Part shown: positions 55,936 to 64,000 of the stretch, piece after piece
How positions within the stretch are numbered: the first letter of the stretch is position 1
How the letters are laid out: each line of letters starts with the position of its first letter
DNA from: Opitutaceae bacterium
Lineage (GTDB): Bacteria; Verrucomicrobiota; Verrucomicrobiia; Opitutales; Opitutaceae
Length of the DNA: 64,000 bases
Direction: 5' to 3'
NCBI GenBank assembly: GCA_015075305.1
Contig: JABTUS010000005.1
Coordinates: forward strand, 248,001 to 312,000
Made by a program: the position numbers and the translations under genes
Notes under the pieces: generated by a model
Database searches by the model: none
Told to the model about the DNA's origin: nothing
Seen by the model: the letters and a program-made list of their open reading frames with translations, nothing else

Positions 55936-57855
55936 ATGCGGCATCTCACGTCCCAGGGACTGGTCGGCGCATTCGATCTCGATTTCATCAAGCGGAGCCA
56001 CTGGTTTTCAACCGGCTGGCGGTCGCTTTTCGCGCAGCCGGAAATGGACCCGGCCCGCCCGAACGACCCCCTCTGGCCGCTCCTCGATGTCCTTCCGGCC
56101 GAACACGCGACGGCAGGGGCGTCATGGCTTTCGGATTACCGCGCGGGGGAAAGCCCCCTGGTCGAGGCAATCACGTTGAAGCGACAGGATGGCGTGGCGA
56201 TTCCCGTCCTTCTCGGGCTCACCCGCCATTTTTCCCGCAGGCAGGATCTGCAGCGAGTCGTCGGCTTCGCCATTCCCCTCGCGGCCGACGCAACATCCAT
56301 GCGCATCGGCCGCACCCTGCCACCCGTGCACCTGATCGGGCCCGCACTCGATGCGCTGACCGAGGCGCTGATAGTCGCCGATGCCTCGGGGAATGTCTCC
56401 TACCTCAACGCCCGTGCCGAAAGTCTCACGAGCCGCACGGCCCGGGGTGGAGGTATGCTGACTCTCGATCAGGCTCTGCCCTTGGTGCGGCGAAGCGACC
56501 TTCAGCCGGCGCAGGATGCGATCGCGACCATGCTCGCTTCGCCGGACCCGGAGGCAGTTTGTTTGGATCACGCCCTGGGACCCTGTCCCGATCGCACTGA
56601 ACCGCTCCCGGTGGTGTGGAACGCGCGAAGGATCTGGGATGCCAGGGGACGCATCGCGGGAGTCGTTGTCGTCATTCACGATCCCCGGGAAACCTCCCTG
56701 AAGCGGGATGAGGTCATTCGCACGAATCGCATGGAGACGCTGGGGCGCCTGGCCCACGGGATTGCGTCCGACTACAACAACCTGCTCACCACGATCCTGG
56801 GCGCAATTTCCCAGGCCAGGGAGAACCGCGATCTTTCGCACCTGGCCAGCGCGGAGAAGGCCTGCCTCGAGGCTTCCGGCCTTTCCCGTCAGTTGATGAT
56901 GCTCGCCAGGCCTGATCCGGCTCCGGGGCGAACGGCCTGCGCCATCGCCGATGTCGCCCACGACGCGGTCCGGCTTGCATCGAGTGGATGCACGGCGCGA
57001 ATCATCCTCGATTTCCCGGACAACCTCCCTCAGGTGCAGGGCGAACGCTCCGAACTGCTTCAGGCCCTGCAGAACCTTGTTCTCAACGCCATCGAGGCGC
57101 TGCCGGAGGATCCGGCGAACGGGCTCGTCCGCCTGCGCGGCAAACCCGCTCATCTTGAGAACAACGACGTGCCGCCGCTTCCCGCCGGCGACTACGTTCA
57201 GATCGAGGTTCAGGACAATGGCTCCGGGATCGCACCGGAAACTCTCGAACACATCTTCGAGCCGTTCTTCAGCAGCCGCCCGCACCACACCGGCCTCGGC
57301 CTCGCCACGGTGCAGTCCATCGTTCGCCGCCACGGCGGGCAGGTCACGGCCAGTTCGCTTCCCAATGAAGGCGCGACCTTCACCCTGTTTCTCCCGGCGA
57401 ATCCTTCCTCGGCCGAAGCTCCACCGAATCCCCGGCCGGCGCTCCGGTTTGGAACCGGACGCGTGCTCTTCATGGATGACGATCCCGCGATCAGCGCGCT
57501 CTCCGCAAGCATGCTGACCAGTCTCGACTACACCTACGATCTTGCCAGAAACGGCGAGGAGGCCCTCGCACTCTACCGACGCTACCTCAACGTAGGCCGT
57601 CCGTACGATGCCGTGATCCTGGACGTCAACATCATCGGCGGCATGGGTGGCGAGGACTGTTTTGCGGAGCTCCAGCGCATGCATCCGGATGTTCGCGCCA
57701 TCATCGCCTCCGGCTATGATGATCCAAACCTCCGTGAGCGGTTCGAGGCCATGGGCTTTGCGGCCTACCTGACCAAACCCTATCGTCTCGGCGATCTCGG
57801 CCGTGCAATCCAGCACGCGCTCGGCTCGCCTGAAAACCGATTCAGTCCCGGCTAG
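55936..57855 (+). CDS. Hybrid histidine kinase-like protein with receiver, H-box histidine replaced
   Basis: The 639-residue product starts at an ATG with AGGAGAGG just upstream. Domains: PAS-like (1-120), PAS (about 135-255), dimerisation region with the sequence LGRLAHGIASDYNNLL near 278, HATPase with NLVLNAIEAL (about 380), DNGSGIAPETL (about 425) and GLGLATVQSIV (about 450), then a receiver (about 515-630) with DDD, the phospho-accepting aspartate in ILDVNIIGG and lysine in YLTKPY. In close relatives the H-box reads GIAHDFNN; here serine 278 takes the place of the histidine, and a histidine occurs four residues earlier instead. Catalytic phosphorylation may be lost or altered. It shares the frame with the upstream PAS part, 27 bases across the TAG. 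Confidence 0.75.
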   Translation: MRHLTSQGLVGAFDLDFIKRSHWFSTGWRSLFAQPEMDPARPNDPLWPLLDVLPAEHATAGASWLSDYRAGESPLVEAITLKRQDGVAIPVLLGLTRHFSRRQDLQRVVGFAIPLAADATSMRIGRTLPPVHLIGPALDALTEALIVADASGNVSYLNARAESLTSRTARGGGMLTLDQALPLVRRSDLQPAQDAIATMLASPDPEAVCLDHALGPCPDRTEPLPVVWNARRIWDARGRIAGVVVVIHDPRETSLKRDEVIRTNRMETLGRLAHGIASDYNNLLTTILGAISQARENRDLSHLASAEKACLEASGLSRQLMMLARPDPAPGRTACAIADVAHDAVRLASSGCTARIILDFPDNLPQVQGERSELLQALQNLVLNAIEALPEDPANGLVRLRGKPAHLENNDVPPLPAGDYVQIEVQDNGSGIAPETLEHIFEPFFSSRPHHTGLGLATVQSIVRRHGGQVTASSLPNEGATFTLFLPANPSSAEAPPNPRPALRFGTGRVLFMDDDPAISALSASMLTSLDYTYDLARNGEEALALYRRYLNVGRPYDAVILDVNIIGGMGGEDCFAELQRMHPDVRAIIASGYDDPNLRERFEAMGFAAYLTKPYRLGDLGRAIQHALGSPENRFSPG

Positions 57856-57970
57856 GGAACTGGACGGGGCACAGATCGGACAATCCATCATCGTTGCTCG
57901 AGACCGGTTACAACGAAGCCAGGCGTCCGGAAGATCCTGCGCCGCATACGACAGACCGTTCCCGCAAGGA

Positions 57971-58771
57971 TCAAGCGCCGGCGGACACCAGCACCTGCTC
58001 AATTGCCTCCTGCGCGGCGACGAACCCAAAGCTGCCTGTCACCCAGACTCCCGCGCCGAAGCCCCCTGAACAATCCATGCGCAGGCTGTCTCCCCGCCGG
58101 GGCTCGAGTCCGCAGGTGCCATCCGGATTCGGGTAGACGCGCTGCTCGCTCGACCAGACGCAGCGGATTCCAAAACTCTGCCTCCCGGTCTTCTCTCCCG
58201 GCGCATACCCATGTTCCCGGCGCAGCCGCCTGCGCACCTGCCGCAGGAGTTCGTCGCCGAATGCATCCCCCAGGTCACCCCGCTGGATCAGTCGCGCATC
58301 CTTCCTGCCTCCGGCGCCCCCGATTGTGACTACCGGCAGCCCGCGCGCCCGGGCCATGGCGATGAGCAGGCACTTGTTCTCAAGGTGATCAATCGCATCG
58401 ATGACACAGTTGAAACTGCCGGCGAGCAGTCTCTGCGCACTGGATGACGTGAAAAACTCGCCGATGGCGAGAACCTCGCAGGCGGGGTTGATCCGACGCA
58501 CGCGTTCGGCCAGCACGTCCACCTTCGGCCGGCCAACGGTCTCTTCAAGGGCGGGCAACTGGCGATTCGTGTTCGTGATGCAGACGTCATCGAGATCGAT
58601 GAGCGTCAACCTGCCGATGCCGCTTCTTGCAAGCGCCTCAACAGCCCACGAGCCCACTCCGCCGATCCCGACCACGGCGACATGCGACTGCTGCAGCCGC
58701 TGCAATGCGCGCACGCCCAGCAGGCGCGCCACTCCCCCAAACCGGTCCATATAGGCGGAATCCATTGTCAC
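57971..58771 (-). CDS. tcdA: tRNA threonylcarbamoyladenosine dehydratase
   Basis: The 266-residue ThiF/E1-like protein adenylates and cyclises the N6-threonylcarbamoyl group of adenosine 37 in tRNA. The nucleotide motif VVGIGGVGSWAVEALAR is near residue 33; IDLDDVCITNTNRQ near 58 and VIDAIDHLENK near 122 match the family. A GTG at 58771 overlaps the stop of the nadR-like gene; an ATG two codons later is an alternative start. Last gene of the pnuC run. Confidence 0.9.
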   Translation of the reverse strand: MTMDSAYMDRFGGVARLLGVRALQRLQQSHVAVVGIGGVGSWAVEALARSGIGRLTLIDLDDVCITNTNRQLPALEETVGRPKVDVLAERVRRINPACEVLAIGEFFTSSSAQRLLAGSFNCVIDAIDHLENKCLLIAMARARGLPVVTIGGAGGRKDARLIQRGDLGDAFGDELLRQVRRRLRREHGYAPGEKTGRQSFGIRCVWSSEQRVYPNPDGTCGLEPRRGDSLRMDCSGGFGAGVWVTGSFGFVAAQEAIEQVLVSAGA

Positions 58772-59313
58772 TGCTCCTCCAGAAGGGAGGCCACCGCAGC
58801 CACCGCATGCCTCAGCCGCGCCGCGCCTTCACCCGATATCTCCACGTAGCGCAGCCCGCGATCCTCCAGCGTCCGACGCCACAGCCGCATGCAGGCGGCG
58901 CGATCCTTTTCATCTGGAAACGAACGCTGGGGATCCGGCTCAAACGGCATGTCGGTCAGGCACAGCAGGTAGATCGCATAGCTGCGACACCGAAGCTCGG
59001 AAGCCTCGCGCACCCACGCCGCGCAGGCGCCAGGGAAGAGAAGGTCGGCCCAGAGCACGTTCGTGAGAAGCTCAGTGTCACAAAACACCACGCGCGAAGC
59101 CCGTGCAGCGGCTTCCTCCTCGCTCGCAATCTGTCCGCGGGCGATTTCCTCAAGATCCGCCGCCATCACGCTCCCGCCATGATGGTCCCAGAACTCGCGC
59201 ACGTACTCCGCCGACCAGGGTTCGCCAAAATGCCGGGCAAGATCCTCTGCAAGCCTGGATTTCCCGGTGGACTCAGGACCAAAGATCGCCACGCGAATCG
59301 GGAGGCGCTTCAT
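58768..59313 (-). CDS. NadR-like nicotinamide riboside kinase
   Basis: The 181-residue P-loop protein has Walker A at residue 11 (FGPESTGKSRLAEDLA), YVREFWDHHG near 38 and FCDTELLTNVLW near 76, the pattern of the C-terminal kinase domain of NadR. It likely phosphorylates nicotinamide riboside brought in by PnuC to give NMN. Its start overlaps the pnuC stop by 4 bases. The open frame runs upstream of the ATG but that part only shadows pnuC. Confidence 0.85.
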   Translation of the reverse strand: MKRLPIRVAIFGPESTGKSRLAEDLARHFGEPWSAEYVREFWDHHGGSVMAADLEEIARGQIASEEEAAARASRVVFCDTELLTNVLWADLLFPGACAAWVREASELRCRSYAIYLLCLTDMPFEPDPQRSFPDEKDRAACMRLWRRTLEDRGLRYVEISGEGAARLRHAVAAVASLLEEQ

Positions 59314-59900
59314 GATTTCTGCGCACGAGCGTGCCTTCCCCACGCCACATGGCCCGCGATCGCAAGTCCAAGAAAAACACCATACAGGACAGCCGTGAAA
59401 TGGAGATGCTTCGCGGAATAGACCCCGATCGCCACGGCATTGACCGCAATCCAGACTGACCAGTTCTCGATCTTCTTCCGCGCCTGCATCCACTGGGCAA
59501 TCATGCTGAACACCAGAATGAACGCGTCCCAATGCGGCAGCGCCGCGTCGGTGTGACGTCGCATGAATTCGCCCCACGCCAGGGATGCCGCAACCCCCAG
59601 AACCAGGCAGCCAACCCTGCCCGTCGTGGTGAGTGATGTGACCGGCAGCTCATGCCGGACCCTTCCGTCGCGAATCCCCTTCCACCACTGCCACCATCCG
59701 TAGAGGAGCAGGATGAAGAATATGATCTGGAGTATGGCATCCGAATACAGTCTCGCGGCATGAAACACCCAGCAATAGACGGCCACCTGCAGCAGTCCCA
59801 CCGGCCATGCCAGCAACTGCTGCCTGATCATCAGGACTACGCCGACGACCCCCAGGATGGCACCCAAGGCCTCCCACGCGGAGAATGTCCATCCGTTCAT
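59310..59900 (-). CDS. pnuC: Nicotinamide riboside transporter PnuC
   Basis: The 196-residue membrane protein has about 7 hydrophobic segments and the PnuC traits: EALGAILGVVGVVLMIRQQL near residue 9, the LYGWWQWWKG segment near 66 that lines the binding site, and IENWSVWIAVNAVAIGVYSA near 145. It brings nicotinamide riboside into the cell by facilitated diffusion; trapping needs the kinase encoded next. Coupled by overlapping ATGA to that kinase. Confidence 0.92.
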   Translation of the reverse strand: MNGWTFSAWEALGAILGVVGVVLMIRQQLLAWPVGLLQVAVYCWVFHAARLYSDAILQIIFFILLLYGWWQWWKGIRDGRVRHELPVTSLTTTGRVGCLVLGVAASLAWGEFMRRHTDAALPHWDAFILVFSMIAQWMQARKKIENWSVWIAVNAVAIGVYSAKHLHFTAVLYGVFLGLAIAGHVAWGRHARAQKS

Positions 59901-59966
59901 CCGCGGATCACGGCGATCGTTCCAGCCGGCGGGGCGAACAGCCCGGTTGAACTTCGGGGAAAGTCG

Positions 59967-60773
59967 TCATTCCGTTGTTCCGGCGACATGCGCCTCCATT
60001 GATTCCCGCGTGATCTTGTGCCGGGCGCCACAGCGCGGACAATGCATTTCAAGCACCTCGCCTCCGGCAAACAACGCCTCGGGGTCGCTCCGGAACGCGG
60101 AATCCAGGACTTCCATCATCCGGGACTGATTGCAGCCGCAGTGCCAGCGGAAGATCCGTCGCTCGAGCAGCGAGAGCGTCTCCGATGCAGTCAGATCCCT
60201 GACCTGCTCCGTCGTGAGGGCGTCAAGCCATTCGACATCACAATCGGGATGCTCCACGACAAGGCAGAATTCCTCCTCATTGACCTGAAAAAAACGGCCG
60301 CGGCGCTGCTCGCTTTTCTCATAAAAGCGCTCCGCCGCAACCAGGGGGTCGGCGCCGGAAAAGCCGACGGCGCTTCGACGCGGCGGCTCTCCGTCACGCA
60401 CGACATCGCAGTAAAAAACCGGCTCGGGCAGCTCCTTCACGTTTTCATCGAAGACACGGCCCGTGACACTGCCATCGTGGTTGTCGCCCGTGATGAAAAG
60501 ATTCACCAGCGGACTCTGAAAATTGATCGTCCACGCAATGGTTTCGTTCCATGGCCGCGAGGCGGCATGAAGCACAAAACCCGCCAGCGCACGCTTGAAC
60601 ATGCGGTCATGCACTGGATCCACCCGGATCGACTGATCCGAAAGGTGAAGGTAGTAGTCGACGTACAACTGGCTGAAATCCGCGCGCGCCAGCAGCACGT
60701 TGCGCTTGCGCACGAAATGGGTGCGCACCTCCAATCCGGGATCCGCGGCATTGACTGGATTCGATTCAGGCAT
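59967..60773 (-). CDS. hslO: Redox-regulated chaperone Hsp33
   Basis: The 268-residue protein belongs to the Hsp33 family. The zinc-binding C-x-C (FRWHCGCNQSRM, about 213-215) and later C-x2-C (MHCPRCGARH, about 245-248) are intact, so it can sense peroxide or bleach by disulfide formation. The N-terminal 180 residues form the substrate domain. Slightly short of the 290 typical length. It lies 66 bases before pnuC. Confidence 0.88.
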   Translation of the reverse strand: MPESNPVNAADPGLEVRTHFVRKRNVLLARADFSQLYVDYYLHLSDQSIRVDPVHDRMFKRALAGFVLHAASRPWNETIAWTINFQSPLVNLFITGDNHDGSVTGRVFDENVKELPEPVFYCDVVRDGEPPRRSAVGFSGADPLVAAERFYEKSEQRRGRFFQVNEEEFCLVVEHPDCDVEWLDALTTEQVRDLTASETLSLLERRIFRWHCGCNQSRMMEVLDSAFRSDPEALFAGGEVLEMHCPRCGARHKITRESMEAHVAGTTE

Positions 60774-60854
60774 CGTCGATCAAGCAATGGAGCTCCCGGA
60801 GCTTTGTCGAATCAAAGCACCAGGATTCCCCTCCTCGATCGGTCCGCCTCAGGC

Positions 60855-62705
60855 TCAGGTCGGCGCCGGCGGTGGATTCACGTGCGACACCTGGATGCTG
60901 GTCACGGCGAGCTGAATCGCGGGCACCTTGGCGAGTTCCTCGATAAGACGGAGTTCTATGCGGTCGCGCAGAGTCGATGCGTTGCGGAAATGCGCCACGT
61001 AAAAGAGCGCAAATATCACATCGTTGCCGGTGATGGCCGAGGTCACGCGGGGCTCGTAGGCCGCATCAGCAACGCCATAGCGCCGGCGCATACGCTGCGA
61101 CGCCGTGCGCGCCGCGGCGAATTCCGCGGCAGTCTCCTCGGCAAGCACGCGTTGAAACAGGGCTCCGGCCTTTGGCGCGCTGTCAAAGGAGACTGTGACA
61201 TTGAGCCTTCCCCAGACGTAGGGATGCCCATGGCTGTAATTGAAAATCTTCGTCCTGAAGATGAAATTGTTCGGAACCAGCACCACCCGCCCGGTCGGTT
61301 CGTCGCATCCCATCCAGCCATTCACCTCGAGCAGGGTCGTCCGAAGGAGCTGGATGTCGATCACGTCGCCGCAGCAGTCATCCACCTGAAGCCGGTCGCC
61401 GATTCCAAACTTCGATCCAATCATGATGACCACCCAGCCGAAGGCCGACGCGCACGCATCCTGAAGCGAAATCACCAGCGCCGCACTCACGATCCCCATT
61501 GTCGCCGCAACCATGGACAGATCATCGAAAAGAAAGCTGGCGATAGTCCCCACCGCTATGACGACCATGACATATCGCGTCAGTCGGCGCGCAAGGAACA
61601 GGCTCTCATTCTTGTAGACGAACGGCAGGGCCAGCAGCGACACCACCAGATAGAATCCCACGAATCCCACCAGCGTGAGCACCGGCCAGCGCAGCCGCGC
61701 AAGGTAGGCCCCGGTATCGGCTTTGAACTGGTCCTCCGCGACCGCGAGATTCAGGGAGTCGAGCGTGCGCTGCCTCTCAAGCAGATCCTTGGAGTCCTTG
61801 AGCGCCTCGACCTGGGCGGTGACAAAAGTCAGTCGCTCGGCAATCGCCTTCTTCTGGTTCTTCTGGGCGGCAAGCAGCCGCTCAACCTTTGGATTGCTTG
61901 AGAAAAAGCCGGTCTGCTTGTCCAGCAGGGCAACCTCCTCGTCAAACTTGGCGAGCTTCTGCTGCCCAAGCGCCAGCGCGCTTTCGCTGAGCTGCAGATT
62001 CTGGCCCAGATTGGAAAAGAGCGGCGAAAGCCGGTCGCCGGACTTTCGCGCCTCCGTCAGATAGTTGTAGCTTTCGTACAGCGCGCGCAGAGTGGGCTTC
62101 GCGCTCCGTTCGATCGTCTTGATGCGTTCGCGCAGCTGGTCCGCCTGCCGTGCAAGATCCACTCCGAATTCGGCGGCCTCACGCTGCAGCGCAAGCGCCC
62201 GCAGTTCCTCGCCGCGCGTATAAATCTGCTCGGAAATGTCAGCTTCGCGCGCGGGATCCGGCTCGGCGCGCGACTTCATGGCGGCCAGTTGGGCTGAAAG
62301 CGCATCCCGTGCCTCGCTGACAGCCTTCCGGCGGGTGATCAGGTCGCTCACCTTCTTTTCGGCATCCTCGGCTGTCAGATCGACTCCCCTCAGCTCCTCC
62401 CGCAACGCACCCAGCGGACTTGTGTAGGTCTTCTTCCCAAGGGCCTTCTGGCGGGTCTCGATCGAAAGACGGTCCTCAAGGATCTTCAGTTCCTCGCGAA
62501 GGCGCTGCAGCTTGACCTCAAGCTTCGTCTTCTCGGATGCGTTCTTCGCGGCCTGGACCACGCCATCCATCGCCTGAACCTGCTCCTTCAATTCGGCAAT
62601 GCGATCCTCATCGCGCATCTGGGCCTTGGCTGCCGAACAAATCACCAACGCAACGGCAACACCGAGAACCTGGAGATGGACCGGAAAAATGCTGGGGCGG
62701 GTCAC
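60855..62705 (-). CDS. MscS-type mechanosensitive channel with long coiled-coil front
   Basis: The protein has a signal peptide near its start, a periplasmic coiled-coil region (about residues 30-330, rich in K, E, L and Q), three or so membrane segments (about 335-430) and the MscS pore and beta domain (about 430-610: SLQDACASAFGWVVIMIGSKFGIGDRLQVDD). It probably opens on sudden water entry. The start is unclear: GTG at 62705 is used because it puts the signal peptide first; a GTG at 62762 would add 19 cysteine-rich residues. Confidence 0.85.
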   Translation of the reverse strand: MTRPSIFPVHLQVLGVAVALVICSAAKAQMRDEDRIAELKEQVQAMDGVVQAAKNASEKTKLEVKLQRLREELKILEDRLSIETRQKALGKKTYTSPLGALREELRGVDLTAEDAEKKVSDLITRRKAVSEARDALSAQLAAMKSRAEPDPAREADISEQIYTRGEELRALALQREAAEFGVDLARQADQLRERIKTIERSAKPTLRALYESYNYLTEARKSGDRLSPLFSNLGQNLQLSESALALGQQKLAKFDEEVALLDKQTGFFSSNPKVERLLAAQKNQKKAIAERLTFVTAQVEALKDSKDLLERQRTLDSLNLAVAEDQFKADTGAYLARLRWPVLTLVGFVGFYLVVSLLALPFVYKNESLFLARRLTRYVMVVIAVGTIASFLFDDLSMVAATMGIVSAALVISLQDACASAFGWVVIMIGSKFGIGDRLQVDDCCGDVIDIQLLRTTLLEVNGWMGCDEPTGRVVLVPNNFIFRTKIFNYSHGHPYVWGRLNVTVSFDSAPKAGALFQRVLAEETAAEFAAARTASQRMRRRYGVADAAYEPRVTSAITGNDVIFALFYVAHFRNASTLRDRIELRLIEELAKVPAIQLAVTSIQVSHVNPPPAPT

Positions 62706-62787
62706 GCTGCAGAAGCACAGCCGCAAATTCGCAAAAGGACAAGAACAGAGGCGACTCCGCACTCGGCCGCCTACACCCGTGTCCTCC

Positions 62788-63681
62788 TCATTTCCTTCGA
62801 TTGGTCAGAAATCGCGTCAATGCGATGAGAAACTCCGTATCGCCTTCAACCCCCCGCCACGCATCCTCTGCGGCGGCGGAAGCCTCCCCCGCCAGCGCCT
62901 TCGCCCGTTCCAGCCCATAGAGTCGGACATAGGTCGCCTTGCCCGCCCGGGCATCCTTTCCGGCAGTCTTTCCAATCGTGGCCGTATCGGATGTGGCGTC
63001 CAGGACATCGTCAACAATCTGGAAAGCCAGTCCCAGGTGTCTGCCGGCCTCGCGAATCCGCTCGATCCGGGAGGGTGTCGCTCCCCCAAGGCTCGCACCC
63101 ATCACGAGCGCAGCCTCGAACATTGCAGCGGTCTTGTTGAGATGAATGAACTGCAGCGCATCGCCGTCGATGCGGTCCTGATTTTCAGCCATCAAGTCCT
63201 CGATCTGGCCGCCAATCAGCCGTTCGCTGCCAGCCGCCTCCGCCAGCGTTTTGACCAAGGTCAGCGCAAGCTTGGGATCATTGCCGTACGAAGAAGCGAG
63301 CAGAAAAAATGAATGCGTCAGCAACGCATCTCCGGAGAGGAGTGCGGTCGCCTCGTCGTAGGCACGGTGAGCCGTGGGTCGTCCGCGGCGCAGATCGTCA
63401 TTATCCATGCACGGAAGATCGTCGTGGATAAGGGAATAGGTGTGCACACATTCGGCCGCCACCGCCGCCGGCACCGGATCCCAGCGACCGGATGGATCGC
63501 ATAGTTCGGCGGCGGCGAGAACCAGAATGGGCCTCAAGCGCTTGCCTCCGGATTCAAGGCTGTACCGCATGGCCTCGTGCAGGCGAACGGGCCGCGCCGA
63601 TGCACGCGGAACGTGCAGATCAATACCCGTTTCCACCCGCGATGCCATAACGCTGAATTTGGTTGTGAAGTCCATGGACAA
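62788..63681 (-). CDS. Polyprenyl (farnesyl/geranylgeranyl) diphosphate synthase
   Basis: The 297-residue isoprenoid synthase condenses isopentenyl units on an allylic diphosphate. The first aspartate-rich motif is DDLPCMDNDD near residue 91 and the second IVDDVLDAT near 220; GGKRLRPILVLAAAELC near 46 also fits. Two residues separate the aspartate pairs in the first motif, as in the IspA type of bacteria. Chain length is probably C15 or C20. Confidence 0.9.
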   Translation of the reverse strand: MSMDFTTKFSVMASRVETGIDLHVPRASARPVRLHEAMRYSLESGGKRLRPILVLAAAELCDPSGRWDPVPAAVAAECVHTYSLIHDDLPCMDNDDLRRGRPTAHRAYDEATALLSGDALLTHSFFLLASSYGNDPKLALTLVKTLAEAAGSERLIGGQIEDLMAENQDRIDGDALQFIHLNKTAAMFEAALVMGASLGGATPSRIERIREAGRHLGLAFQIVDDVLDATSDTATIGKTAGKDARAGKATYVRLYGLERAKALAGEASAAAEDAWRGVEGDTEFLIALTRFLTNRRK

Positions 63682-63713
63682 GAAGCCACCCTCCTGACAC
63701 GTTACCCGCCGAA

Positions 63714-64000
63714 ATGCCGACGCTAGAACTCGTTTGCAAACGCCTTTTCAGCGACAAGTCATGGTTCGCCAAATGCCTGCTTGGGGCGATCCTGATGCTA
63801 ATACCCATAGCGCACTTCTTTGCATTCGGATATCTTTATGAGATGATCGCAAACGCACGCCGGGGCGAATCGTTTTCATGGCCCGCCTGGGACAACTGGC
63901 GGCGGTTGTTCTCCCAAGGCGTCGCCGCTTTCATCATATTTGCAGTACTGACAATCCTGCCGATTCTCCTCTGCTGGATCCTGACATGGCCACTGCGCTG
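63714..64000 (+). CDS. DUF4013-family membrane protein, 3' end cut off
   Basis: 95 codons lie in the window. The product starts with ELVCKRLFSDKSWFAKCLLG and a membrane segment, then FGYLYEMIANARRGESFSWP and WDNWRRLFSQG, the pattern of DUF4013 membrane proteins, and a second membrane segment. Function unknown. It starts 32 bases upstream of and divergent from the polyprenyl synthase gene. Confidence 0.75.
   Translation, partial: MPTLELVCKRLFSDKSWFAKCLLGAILMLIPIAHFFAFGYLYEMIANARRGESFSWPAWDNWRRLFSQGVAAFIIFAVLTILPILLCWILTWPLR

Overview
The window looks like a chromosome segment of a Verrucomicrobium, most likely an Opitutaceae relative. It is GC-rich. It carries very large TonB receptors of the type common in that family, an ECF sigma/FecR/receptor trio, and an ordinary bacterial housekeeping set. 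This placement is an inference from gene content; there is no rRNA or tRNA here to test it.

Left third (1-31.8 kb): carbohydrate use. At the left edge, on the plus strand, lie a split transketolase, a racemase-family gene and a FAD oxidoreductase. Facing them is a minus-strand operon read from 19.8 kb down to 4 kb: apsD, apnO, oiaC, a complete four-gene sugar ABC importer, apnL and an XRE-cupin regulator. ApsD, ApnL, ApnO and OiaC are the enzymes that take the branched pectin sugar D-apiose to apionolactone, D-apionate, 3-oxo-isoapionate and L-erythrulose. Beyond it are a TonB receptor and a second minus-strand block: ECF sigma, FecR, a TonB receptor with an STN domain, a large esterase and a family 1 pectate lyase. 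Together this reads as a locus for pectin that carries apiose. The striking point is that all four importer genes are broken while the enzymes around them are intact. The binding-protein and ATPase genes each carry an identical 1,203-bp IS630-type element, one permease gene carries a 3,290-bp IS21-type element, and the other permease has an in-frame TAA. Removing each element plus one copy of its target duplication restores an exact open reading frame.

Middle (32-51 kb): prmC-prfA; a HAD phosphatase; a lysozyme-like protein; a DedA protein fused to a degenerate ATP-grasp region; three amidohydrolases; a DUF2165 membrane protein; a pair of overlapping methyltransferase genes (METTL25-like and Rsm22-like); the pyrimidine genes pyrR-pyrB-pyrC; a GMC oxidoreductase with its small subunit; and proA.

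Right (51-64 kb): gpmI, a ferrochelatase with an internal cysteine cluster, a PAS-rich hybrid histidine kinase split by an in-frame TAG and lacking the usual phospho-accepting histidine, an overlapping pnuC/nadR-like/tcdA run, hslO (Hsp33), an MscS channel with a coiled-coil front end, a polyprenyl synthase, and the start of a DUF4013 membrane protein cut by the window edge.

No CRISPR array, tRNA, rRNA or prophage was found.
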